This document shows positions 1 to 7,733 of a stretch of 64,000 nucleotides of DNA, in pieces. The position numbers were made by a program, and so were the translations under genes. A model generated the notes under the pieces. The model worked only from the letters and a program-made list of their open reading frames with translations, had not been told where the DNA came from and ran no database searches. The DNA is from a virus, in the IMG/VR virus record IMGVR_UViG_3300032282_005033, positions 1 through 64,000 of that record, one strand, 5' to 3'. The first letter of the stretch is position 1; the number at the start of each line of letters is the position of its first letter.

Positions 1-197
1 AATGCATGACGGAATGGAGACATATGATTTTCTCTAGCTAAAAAATCAATTAATTTTCCATCTTTAATAGACCATTCATCTGATTCTTTAGAAAAAGATG
101 CTCTTGCTGCATTAACAACAGATAGGTCAGACCCCATTGAATCAACTAGTCTGACATATCCGTTGTCTAAAACCTCTATTGTTTTTTCTATATTCAT
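1..197 (-). CDS. thyX: Flavin-dependent thymidylate synthase ThyX, N-terminal part (runs off the window)
   Basis: Reading the minus strand from the ATG at 195-197 gives about 65 residues, starting MNIEKTIEVLDNGYVRLVD and continuing through MGSDLSVVNAARASFSKES, then LIDFLARENHMSPFRHA. The MGSDLSVVNAAR.SF segment and the H..SPFRH segment are N-terminal signatures of ThyX, which makes dTMP from dUMP using FAD, NADPH and methylene-tetrahydrofolate. The catalytic C-terminal part lies beyond position 1. The gene starts 24 bases after the ribonucleotide reductase gene, so the two form a DNA-precursor unit, probably on one transcript. Family assignment is secure; completeness cannot be judged here. 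Confidence 0.9.
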   Translation of the reverse strand, partial: MNIEKTIEVLDNGYVRLVDSMGSDLSVVNAARASFSKESDEWSIKDGKLIDFLARENHMSPFRHA

Positions 198-221
198 AGA
201 CACATTATATCATTTAGAGTG

Positions 222-2318
222 CTATTTTGCATTATCCTTAATGAACTTAATCTCACACGCATCAGTCGTACAATAGCGCTCACCTATGGCATCTGCTGCC
301 ATTCCAGCATAGACGCCAGTAAGGTCTATTGGAAATAGATTAAGTCCAGCTTGTTTATATTCTTCTTCAGTTATTTGTGTATATGGCATCTGGGGATAGG
401 TGTCATTACCGCTAGGGAGAAACGACACAGTCTTTAATTGTCCATCATACATATGCAATACTGTACCAACATGCTGCGCTTCTGTGTCCTTATCAAAAGA
501 TACAGTAACCGAAACAGAATTATCTGACCAATAACGCTGGGCTGTTGCGGCTAATGACATCTTTTCAAAAATTGTCACATCACGCTCAGCTCTTGCTGCG
601 TCTGATTTAATTGGAAAATAAACTACAGAAGTTGTAGTGGGGGATTCAGAAGCTGGTTCTACCCTATAGTTTGCCATTCTAAATAAAGGCAACATCGGAT
701 CGTCGTTAGAAAATCTGATTGTTCTATTAAAAAACTTTCCGCCTGGTGTCCAGTGTACTCCTGGTGATTCACCAGCAAGAATTGAAACGGTTCCAGATGG
801 TTTGATTGTAGTCATTTTAATCGACTCACGTATACCCATCCATTCGGAATAAACATTATCGTAACGTTGTACGGTCTTATAGCCCTGGTCCATCCACTCA
901 CGTAAAGCTGGTACTCCAACACGATCAGCGAAATTTGCTACACCAGACATTGACGCACCAATTCGACGATTGCGTTGCATAATTGCATTTGTTTCTTCCC
1001 AGTGTGTTGGTAATAGCGTAACAGTCTTTGCATATAGGTACGCAAATTTTAAGGTGCGCTTATAATCTTCTAGATTATCGTGGCGATTTAAGTAGGTTTC
1101 TACAAGAGTGCAACACTCGTATGACTCAAGTGATTGCTCTGCGCACGGGTTGTATCCAGCTACTCTCCAATCTTTGTTATTGGGACCGTCAGCTAGTCTT
1201 CCATATTTTCTTGACATGTCCATCCAGATAACTCCAGGTTCTCCATTTAGTGATATGCCCTCAACAATAGAAGAAAGATCAGCTCCTACCACTGTTTCTA
1301 CAGAGTTATTAGACATCCAACCCCAACCAGGAGCTGATGAATCATATGAATTGCGTTCTGGAAAACGTTCTGAGTTTTTTAAGTTTAAGAAATCTTGGTC
1401 ATCTAATCTTCCAATCAAAAGTTCTGCCGAACGACGAACGTTTCCCGATACAACACAAACACCGATAACGTTGCCAATGTCGGCAATGTCGATACGGGTA
1501 AGTTTATCGCCTTTTCTACCACTAAACATTTTGCGAATATGATTATGCAATTTTTCAAGAGGTTCATGACCCGCTGCAATACCACCAAAAGTTTTAATTG
1601 GTGTACCATTTGGACGTATTAAAGAATAGTCAAAATCATAACTAGGTTGATTTTCTTTTAGATATGAATTTAAAAGAAAAGACATGGACTCAACCCAACC
1701 CTCTCTTGTATCGGGTATCACGTAAGTTGTTGACTCTTTGGGTTCGTAAATAATAAAATCTTTATCTGCACCTTTATCATCAAACCCCACACCGACACCG
1801 AGCATTGAGGCTTCCATGAGAAATGCAAACGGTTTAGCTGGGTTAAATTTATTCATTTCTCCAGTTGAAACAAAAGCACAGTTTTGAAGTGCTGCTGAGT
1901 TTTTTTGTACGTTCACAATATTGGTTCCCATTGCCCAAAGCCCACGTCCTGGCGGTGTCCATTTGAGATTAAATAGTCTATCAAACGCCTCTTTAGCTGA
2001 AGCCTGTGCTTTAGCATCATTCCAAGGAAGTCTATTCTTTTTGCAATGATCTTTTTGTAATGAGTACATTCCATTGATCACACGTTCACATACATCGGAC
2101 CAAGTTTCTTTTGTCCCATCTTCTTTGAGTCTTGAGTATGTTCTTAAAAATGTAATTTCTCCAACAGAATTTCCACCAGCATCTCTGTATCCAAACGGAG
2201 CATACTTGTCCTTATAGGATGCAATAAAATCGTCAGTAAGCCTAAAGCTAAACATTGAGTTTACTTTAGCTGCCATCGGCACGAGGTCTGGATTTCCGTT
2301 TTCTATTTCTTCTGACAT
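222..2318 (-). CDS. nrdJ: Class II (adenosylcobalamin-dependent) ribonucleoside-triphosphate reductase
   Basis: This 698-residue protein resembles the monomeric Lactobacillus-type B12-dependent reductase (about 740 residues), which converts NTPs to dNTPs through a thiyl radical. Visible landmarks are QNCAFVSTG (first redox cysteine, near residue 145), RPNGTPIKTFGG, VVSGNVRRSAELLIG, NPCAEQ followed by ECCTLVE (radical-site cysteine and glutamate, near residues 390-405), TTIKPSGTVSILAG, and a C-terminal CTTDAC pair that would act as the reducing shuttle. A B12 enzyme works with or without oxygen but needs host cobalamin. AGGAG lies upstream of the ATG. The gene uses CGA, CGC and CGT codons for Arg (for example the run MQRNRRIG near 965-985) but no CGG. 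Confidence 0.93.
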   Translation of the reverse strand: MSEEIENGNPDLVPMAAKVNSMFSFRLTDDFIASYKDKYAPFGYRDAGGNSVGEITFLRTYSRLKEDGTKETWSDVCERVINGMYSLQKDHCKKNRLPWNDAKAQASAKEAFDRLFNLKWTPPGRGLWAMGTNIVNVQKNSAALQNCAFVSTGEMNKFNPAKPFAFLMEASMLGVGVGFDDKGADKDFIIYEPKESTTYVIPDTREGWVESMSFLLNSYLKENQPSYDFDYSLIRPNGTPIKTFGGIAAGHEPLEKLHNHIRKMFSGRKGDKLTRIDIADIGNVIGVCVVSGNVRRSAELLIGRLDDQDFLNLKNSERFPERNSYDSSAPGWGWMSNNSVETVVGADLSSIVEGISLNGEPGVIWMDMSRKYGRLADGPNNKDWRVAGYNPCAEQSLESYECCTLVETYLNRHDNLEDYKRTLKFAYLYAKTVTLLPTHWEETNAIMQRNRRIGASMSGVANFADRVGVPALREWMDQGYKTVQRYDNVYSEWMGIRESIKMTTIKPSGTVSILAGESPGVHWTPGGKFFNRTIRFSNDDPMLPLFRMANYRVEPASESPTTTSVVYFPIKSDAARAERDVTIFEKMSLAATAQRYWSDNSVSVTVSFDKDTEAQHVGTVLHMYDGQLKTVSFLPSGNDTYPQMPYTQITEEEYKQAGLNLFPIDLTGVYAGMAADAIGERYCTTDACEIKFIKDNAK

Positions 2319-2327
2319 TTTATTCTC

Positions 2328-3020
2328 CTATTTAATACTTTTGATATAATTTGAATTTGTTTTAAACATTTCTGCTTTTTTTATTTTTATAATTTGTTCT
2401 GTTGAATAGACCTTATGGATTTCTTTTTCTATAAAATATCCACTTCTCCAATTAAGAACTTTTTCTACATTCAGTCCATAGTTAGTAAAGACATTACAGA
2501 TAACTGCACCACCGTATATCTTGATTAAATTTTTCATTTTTTGAACAGCTTCTTCTTTTTTATCTTGACTAGGAAAATGTTCTTTATCTAATTTTTCGTA
2601 AAGCCAATTATAGGCCTGTCTAGTTAGTGGTGGTATATCTATGTGGTCAAACACTCCTTCTTGAAGAATTAAGAGTCTATTTTTTTCTATCTGCATGTCA
2701 GTTTTTATAATATCCTTAAACAAAGCAAACCAATCTCTTTCGTTAAATTGTGGCCATCCACTGACCCAAAATAATAGAACGTGGTTTTCTTCTGGTATCG
2801 CAGATTTATTTATTAATGGCGATAAACATGCACAAGCTATAGATTTTTTTATAAATTCTTTTGCCTTTTCTTCACCCTGTTTCTTTTTTTGTACTGTCCA
2901 AAGCTGAGATATTTTTTCTGCCCACTGTGCTTCGCCTAAATATATAGTTAAATATTTTTCGGCAAGAGCAGTTGATAATATATTTTCATTTACCAATTGC
3001 TCTAATAGTTGTATAGACAT
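2328..3020 (-). CDS. Hypothetical protein, 230 aa
   Basis: I do not recognise this 230-residue protein. It is soluble, rich in Lys, Glu and Ile, and probably mostly helical (for example the charged stretch around residues 35-60, then a Lys-rich C-terminus). No signal peptide or membrane segment is visible. Three clustered residues, CAC near residue 63, are the only notable cysteines. It lies after the terminator region at 3076-3130 and only 9 bases before nrdJ, so it probably belongs to the same transcript as nrdJ and thyX. That position suggests a replication or metabolism role rather than a virion role, but this is only context. Confidence 0.8.
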   Translation of the reverse strand: MSIQLLEQLVNENILSTALAEKYLTIYLGEAQWAEKISQLWTVQKKKQGEEKAKEFIKKSIACACLSPLINKSAIPEENHVLLFWVSGWPQFNERDWFALFKDIIKTDMQIEKNRLLILQEGVFDHIDIPPLTRQAYNWLYEKLDKEHFPSQDKKEEAVQKMKNLIKIYGGAVICNVFTNYGLNVEKVLNWRSGYFIEKEIHKVYSTEQIIKIKKAEMFKTNSNYIKSIK

Positions 3021-3075
3021 ATCAAATCCCCTGTGCCTCTATCAAAACTTATAAACGACCCATTAATAATCAAAA

Positions 3076-3096
3076 TCCCGCTCCGATGGAGCGGGA
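3076..3096 (-). terminator. GC-rich terminator hairpin
   Basis: The minus strand carries CCCGCTCC-ATC-GGAGCGGG (eight GC-rich pairs plus one A-T pair), followed by ATTTTGATT. It sits between the stop of the 200-residue protein gene (3151) and the start of the 230-residue gene (3020), where it would end the structural transcript. The T-tract is short and interrupted, so termination may be partial. Confidence 0.65.
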
Positions 3097-3110
3097 ATCT
3101 GACATCAACA

Positions 3111-3139
3111 TCCTGCTAATTATAGCAGGAAAATATTTT
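3111..3139 (+). terminator. Second hairpin with U-tract in plus-strand direction
   Basis: TCCTGCTA-ATTA-TAGCAGGA (3111-3130) is a perfect 8-pair stem. On the plus strand it is followed by AAATATTTTTTTT. As a Rho-independent terminator it would stop plus-strand (antisense) transcription entering the structural operon, although no plus-strand gene is visible. On the minus strand it adds a hairpin ahead of the 3076-3096 terminator. Confidence 0.45.
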
Positions 3140-3150
3140 TTTTGCTTAGA

Positions 3151-3753
3151 CTAAAGAACTTGTGCAGAAGGAACACCTACCCACAGTTTTGGATTAGCTC
3201 TACCATAAATTGTAGTTTGATTTGGTTGGCCATAATTTGTGGGGAAGATCGTTGCACTATCTACACCGTGAACGTCAAATGGTCTAAAGTAACCAAACGA
3301 GTATGGGGCACCTTGTGCTTCGGTTCTTGGTGCGTGGCCAAAGGTTGCGGGAATTGCTTCTGCTGAAGTAACACCGTCGAATATATAGTTACTGTATCCA
3401 CCATAGTAAAGACTTCTTTTAGCATGACCGCCATCAAGAGCTTTAGTGCCAGTAAGACCCTTGTACTGGTAAGGGGCAAAACGAAGACCTATACCATTAA
3501 GAAATGTTCCCTTAAGTGGAGTAGTGCCGTCATAAAGAGTAGTGCCATTAAATAACTGTGATAGGAATCTATTGCCGGGACGTGCTCCGGTACCAGGAAT
3601 ATTATTATTATCTGGGAAGCCATCTAATACATGACTTGTTGCGAATAGTGGGTAATACGAATAGGTTCCTGCTGTGCCCTTATATGGGTTAACCATATCA
3701 TTGGTATTCAACCCCTTAAGAACTGGTCTTGGACCAACATAATAAGTAGCCAT
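3151..3753 (-). CDS. Probable abundant virion protein, 200 aa (unknown fold)
   Basis: This 200-residue protein starts MATYYVGPRPVLKGLNT. It is rich in Gly, Tyr, Asn, Pro and Thr, with almost no charged runs, and consists of short beta-prone segments around YGGYSNYIFDGV and FRPFDVHGVDSATIF. The composition resembles phage surface or decoration proteins, but I do not recognise the family. It has a strong AAGGAG ribosome site. Its codons are more GC-rich than those of the neighbouring fibre genes, as in the sheath and tube genes. It is the last gene of the structural block and has hairpins on both sides (3792-3810 and 3076-3130), so it can be made as its own transcript. These points together suggest a highly expressed virion component; the exact role is unknown. 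Confidence 0.8.
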   Translation of the reverse strand: MATYYVGPRPVLKGLNTNDMVNPYKGTAGTYSYYPLFATSHVLDGFPDNNNIPGTGARPGNRFLSQLFNGTTLYDGTTPLKGTFLNGIGLRFAPYQYKGLTGTKALDGGHAKRSLYYGGYSNYIFDGVTSAEAIPATFGHAPRTEAQGAPYSFGYFRPFDVHGVDSATIFPTNYGQPNQTTIYGRANPKLWVGVPSAQVL

Positions 3754-3782
3754 TTAATAGTCTCCTTGAATAAGCTTGTGTT

Positions 3783-3793
3783 ATATATAGTAA
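3783..3793 (-). promoter_or_regulatory. Candidate phage promoter motif TTACTATATAT
   Basis: Minus-strand TTACTATATAT lies about 30 bases ahead of the ATG at 3753, at the foot of the preceding hairpin. The core TTACTATAT recurs upstream of the sheath gene (58123-58131) and the 95-residue gene (62117-62125). At least one copy also occurs inside a gene near 24305-24317, so the motif alone is weak evidence. Confidence 0.35.
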
Positions 3794-3810
3794 AAAGGTT
3801 TACCCTTTTT
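3792..3810 (-). terminator. A/T-rich terminator hairpin after the fibre gene
   Basis: Minus strand: AAAAAGG-GTAAA-CCTTTTT, immediately followed by ACTATATA. The 7-pair stem and T-run lie 10 bases beyond the stop of the 418-residue gene. The near symmetry would let it work in both directions. It separates the giant fibre/baseplate series from the 200-residue protein gene. Confidence 0.5.
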
Positions 3811-3819
3811 CACCATAAC

Positions 3820-5076
3820 TTAAAGATTATAATCTGCCTCAACTATAAGGTCAGAAAGAACAGGAGGAACCATATCCTCCAACATATTTAAAGTAACCTC
3901 TATATAGACGTGGTCTGAGTTATAGTCATTTGTTAGGGTGTATTCTGAACCATTAGGGTAAAAGATCCTATAAGAAAATACGCTCGATAGCAGAGACTGG
4001 GAAACATTGTATATCTTTGGCGATACATTTAATAATTGTTTTATTGTTTTTCCCGTTGGTGCATTAAATTTAACAAAAATTTTTCCAGTCGGTAAGAATT
4101 TTTCGTATCTTATATCAAGGTCAGATAATCCATACGTATATATATAAGCGTTGTTTTCCTTAATATAGTTTCTTTGTCTTAAAAGAACTCTTACGGCAGT
4201 TATATTTTTGTCTGCACAATAAAATCTAACAGGACCAGAATTTACTATTGTGTCTGACCCAAGAGTAGACCATCCACCTGGAGCCACTCTACCTATCGCA
4301 TCATATTCTCCATCATAATATCCTGGATTAAAGCTTCGATATATATCCTTGTCTGTAAGAGACGGAGACGCAACTGTAGTGTATTCAACTCTGACTACAT
4401 CCACGCCACTTGACGGGTATGGAGAAAGGCTTACCATATTCGTAAGCGAATTGCCTATTGATGCGTTAGGTATTTTAACATAAAGATACATACTTACACC
4501 AAGTGGGTTTGGTTCATTGAGTATTACGTTTCTTCTCCAAACCTTATCAGATTGATTTAAAAAAGCATTTTGAACTGGAGTAGTATCTATCATTGCGCCA
4601 TTTCCGTCACCACCAGAAAGATTTGTGTCTACTCTTGTTTCCAAAAAGTCGGGTATGATTTGACCTTTTGTTGTATTTACAAACTTTATTTTAGAATGAG
4701 ATGAACCAGATACTGTTGGAAGAGTTAGGCTATTATAATAATCATTAAATTCTAAAAGATTATCTGCAGATGCAAAATATGTTGATGATATAGAAGAAGT
4801 AACCTGAGCTTTTGAATGTATTGAAAGTTGATTTGTATTAATACTTTCAATATTTCTTACCCTATCCTGAAGGTCAGATAGAGCTGAGGATAAAAACATG
4901 TTTTCTTTAACAACTCTTTCTATAATCTCTGCTATTTTTTTATCAAGAACACCATACTTGTTGTATAGATAAACAAGATCTGCGTAGTTTTGTTCAATTC
5001 TTTCATTAAAATCAGTGCTGGAAAGAGGGCCATGGTATTGAACTGGCTTTTTTTCCGTATACATGTAATCTGGCAT
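3820..5076 (-). CDS. Tail fibre/baseplate-attached protein, 418 aa
   Basis: The first 110 residues are helical with heptad character (NYADLVYLYNKYGVLDKK, then KENMFLSSALSDLQDRVRN). The rest is rich in Thr, Ser, Asn and Tyr and beta-prone. This helix-then-beta layout resembles its upstream neighbours at 5527, 7734 and 10148, and suggests a trimeric or fibrous baseplate appendage. No enzymatic motif is visible. It follows the 144-residue gene by 8 bases and ends at the hairpin at 3792-3810. The virion role is inferred from position and composition. Confidence 0.75.
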   Translation of the reverse strand: MPDYMYTEKKPVQYHGPLSSTDFNERIEQNYADLVYLYNKYGVLDKKIAEIIERVVKENMFLSSALSDLQDRVRNIESINTNQLSIHSKAQVTSSISSTYFASADNLLEFNDYYNSLTLPTVSGSSHSKIKFVNTTKGQIIPDFLETRVDTNLSGGDGNGAMIDTTPVQNAFLNQSDKVWRRNVILNEPNPLGVSMYLYVKIPNASIGNSLTNMVSLSPYPSSGVDVVRVEYTTVASPSLTDKDIYRSFNPGYYDGEYDAIGRVAPGGWSTLGSDTIVNSGPVRFYCADKNITAVRVLLRQRNYIKENNAYIYTYGLSDLDIRYEKFLPTGKIFVKFNAPTGKTIKQLLNVSPKIYNVSQSLLSSVFSYRIFYPNGSEYTLTNDYNSDHVYIEVTLNMLEDMVPPVLSDLIVEADYNL

Positions 5077-5084
5077 TTTGTCTC

Positions 5085-5519
5085 CTAGTTGCCCTTCATT
5101 CCATCTTCTATGATATCTAGCTTTTTATTTAAAAAAGATATTATAGAGGAGTTTAATTGGGGTTTATTAAACATTAAACTATCATTATAATATGGTGTAG
5201 CGTCAGTAACAACGTATTCTTGAGCCAAACTGTCAAAACTAATCTGCTGGCTATATAACGTCATTAATAAATCTTCATTTAAATAGTAATCTGGCGTAGC
5301 CAGATTTAGATCATTTTTAGACAAAGCCCCAATATCTTGTATTTTAGAATCAAGATCGTCCGCTTTCTGGTTAAGTCTTTTAAAATCTACAAAAATTTGA
5401 TCATTAAAAAGGTTTATTACACCAGAGGGGATTGGGCCCTTATAAACAAGCCTTTGTCTAGATAAAAGAGGTTCAAATATATTTTCTCTTTTGTTATTTT
5501 CTGAGTATGAAATTGCCAT
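5085..5519 (-). CDS. Small baseplate/fibre-linked protein, 144 aa
   Basis: An acidic, Asn/Asp/Leu-rich 144-residue protein with helical stretches (FVDFKRLNQKADDLDSKIQ near residues 50-70). The motif YKGPIPSGVINLFNDQ near residue 30 parallels YHGPLSSTDFNERIEQN at the start of the next gene (3820), so the two may share an N-terminal attachment segment. It contains two Ala-Thr-Pro tripeptides (LATPD and DATPY), a motif enriched in the gene at 19132-23872. Function is unknown; I infer an adaptor in the fibre/baseplate series. Confidence 0.7.
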   Translation of the reverse strand: MAISYSENNKRENIFEPLLSRQRLVYKGPIPSGVINLFNDQIFVDFKRLNQKADDLDSKIQDIGALSKNDLNLATPDYYLNEDLLMTLYSQQISFDSLAQEYVVTDATPYYNDSLMFNKPQLNSSIISFLNKKLDIIEDGMKGN

Positions 5520-5526
5520 AAAAATC

Positions 5527-7731
5527 CTAATGCTTAAACTTTAATGTATAAGATACTATTGCCGGAGCAGAGTATGAATCATTTCCCCTAAACATGTCTG
5601 CCCTAACTCTAACGGAATTGGGGCTAAGTGCGTTGTTGGTATAATAGTATACCCTAGTCCCTGGAGAAATTTCTTTTGTTCTTCTATAAACAATTTCTTT
5701 ATTATTTTCCCAATTTATTATAGAGAAAACATTATCATTATTCGAATGTATATTTCTTAAATCTTCTACTTTAACATAGGATAAATAATTTTCATATAAT
5801 CTTGAATTTGGAATATTTTTTAAAGAAATTCCTTCCATCAAAGATATAGAACCATTAAATGATGTGCCTACTCCAGAAGTATCATTTGTAGATTTATTGA
5901 TTATCACAATAATACTATTCTGCCCTTTTTGAAAATTCCAAGTTAAAGAAGAAGACAAGACTCCAGGACTTAATGTGCCTGGTGCTGAAAGCTCAACTCC
6001 ATTTAAATAAACCTTTACATCCCAATATTGAGCAGAAAGTGATTTCAAAAAGTTTTTAGTTATCGTAAATGATTCCTGTAAGTAAATATTTGTTTTTAAA
6101 TATATACTGCCATAAGGAATATTTTGTGCTTGATAAAATTCTTGAGAAGAACCAATGGTATTTTTAATCGTTGTTGGGACAATGTCTGTTCTTGTGCCTG
6201 ATATAACCTGCTGCCAAGTAGCCCTATCTAACGATGAACCTGAAACTATATACGAGATAAGTTGATTACTATCAACATTCTCTAACATATATGCTTCATA
6301 TGGATCTATATTTTTTTCAAATTTTGCAAGTCTATACAAATTAAAGTTTAATTGCGCTGAATCATTTGCGTAAAAGTAGTTTTTTATTGGATTACCAAAC
6401 TGCATGGTTTTAGGTATTTGAACCATAGTTGTTTTTGTAGATTCAATCTTATCAAGATAATTCACTATATTAGCTTCTACCAGAGAAGTAGATTTAAAAT
6501 CAATAACACTCTTATTCTTAGGGTCTTTTGCTGATGAGGGGGATATTGCAACCCAGTTAAAACTATTGATATCCGTAGATGCTCCATCATCTGCAGCGAT
6601 ATAATAGTTAATTGAAGTGCCAGAAGGAACTTGGTCATCGGCATCGAAAGATATTGAATCGATAACCAAATTTGGATTTTGCTCTACTGGAAGGGTTATT
6701 GGTTGGCTCACGAATGTTGCGGAAGCATCGTAATATGGCGCTGTAATTATTAATTCTTCTATTCTAAAATCGTAGTAATACAGAAGTGCTCCGTTTGTAG
6801 AGTCTGTATAATCTGGTTCCACTTTTGTTAGATAAATTTCTACTGAAGAAGCTGTTTTTGTGGAAAAGTTAAAAGAAAAGTTATCATAATCTGTTGAACT
6901 ATCCTTGTTAAATGACAATGACTTTGTTCTATCTTGTGGGTCTATAACAACGACAGTAGCTTCAACTGGTTTTTTTGAATTTATTTTTCCTTCGACTAAT
7001 GAAATTCCATTTACAGAACCACCTATAGATGGAATGGGAATTGTAATTTTTAATGTACATACGCCAATAGATGGTGATCCATATTTGTATGACCACTCAC
7101 TATTATTAAGGCCATTAAACACATTGGAAAAATCTACGTTTTGACTGGTTTTTTTAGTGACACTATCTACAAATAGTTCAACAGATGCATTTGAGGTTTT
7201 GGACAGGATGTTACCAACGTAATTAAATAAACCAGAATTTAATTTTGGTATTGTGAATTTTCTTGAAAGAGTGTCAACTACACCAGTTGTATTATTTAAG
7301 TCAGTTAATGACGTATCGTTAAATGCATTTGTATGACTAAAATAAAAGCCATCAGTATTATTTATAGAAAATAAATAATCATCTACTTTTTTTTCTAATT
7401 CTGCTCTTCTATTTTTTAGATTATCTATTCTAAATTTAAATGCAGAAATAAGAGAATAGAGATTCTCTATTTCATCAAAATATGAATCATAAATAACATC
7501 TATATTAAAAGCCGTATGTACTAATAATCTATTTAATTTTTCAAAATCAACCAATGCTGTTGATGACAAATCGTCGTAAGGAACTGGTATTGACAACCCC
7601 GGCTTATATCTAGAAAAATATCTTCCATAAATAGTTGATATCTCGTTTGTTGTTGGCTCTGATCCAAGAGAATAATATATTTTATATATTGTTTCTAGAA
7701 ATCTTTCTTTCTGTACATTTTCTATTGACAT
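5527..7731 (-). CDS. Large baseplate/tail fibre protein, 734 aa
   Basis: A 734-residue protein. An N-terminal helical part includes a short coiled coil (FKFRIDNLKNRRAELEKKV near residues 95-115), followed by a long Ser/Thr/Asn-rich beta region. A segment of the type 'F.DTSLTDLNNTTGVVDTLS' after the coiled coil has counterparts in the 7734 and 10148 products, suggesting paralogues. No catalytic motif is seen. It is packed tightly between neighbours (2-8 base gaps), consistent with translational coupling in one structural operon. Confidence 0.75.
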   Translation of the reverse strand: MSIENVQKERFLETIYKIYYSLGSEPTTNEISTIYGRYFSRYKPGLSIPVPYDDLSSTALVDFEKLNRLLVHTAFNIDVIYDSYFDEIENLYSLISAFKFRIDNLKNRRAELEKKVDDYLFSINNTDGFYFSHTNAFNDTSLTDLNNTTGVVDTLSRKFTIPKLNSGLFNYVGNILSKTSNASVELFVDSVTKKTSQNVDFSNVFNGLNNSEWSYKYGSPSIGVCTLKITIPIPSIGGSVNGISLVEGKINSKKPVEATVVVIDPQDRTKSLSFNKDSSTDYDNFSFNFSTKTASSVEIYLTKVEPDYTDSTNGALLYYYDFRIEELIITAPYYDASATFVSQPITLPVEQNPNLVIDSISFDADDQVPSGTSINYYIAADDGASTDINSFNWVAISPSSAKDPKNKSVIDFKSTSLVEANIVNYLDKIESTKTTMVQIPKTMQFGNPIKNYFYANDSAQLNFNLYRLAKFEKNIDPYEAYMLENVDSNQLISYIVSGSSLDRATWQQVISGTRTDIVPTTIKNTIGSSQEFYQAQNIPYGSIYLKTNIYLQESFTITKNFLKSLSAQYWDVKVYLNGVELSAPGTLSPGVLSSSLTWNFQKGQNSIIVIINKSTNDTSGVGTSFNGSISLMEGISLKNIPNSRLYENYLSYVKVEDLRNIHSNNDNVFSIINWENNKEIVYRRTKEISPGTRVYYYTNNALSPNSVRVRADMFRGNDSYSAPAIVSYTLKFKH

Positions 7732-7733
7732 AA

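Noticed and set aside
1108-1542. Plus-strand open frame opposite nrdJ
   Set aside because: It is the mirror of a conserved enzyme gene, has no ribosome site and encodes a sequence of no recognisable character. The same holds for the other plus-strand frames in the window.
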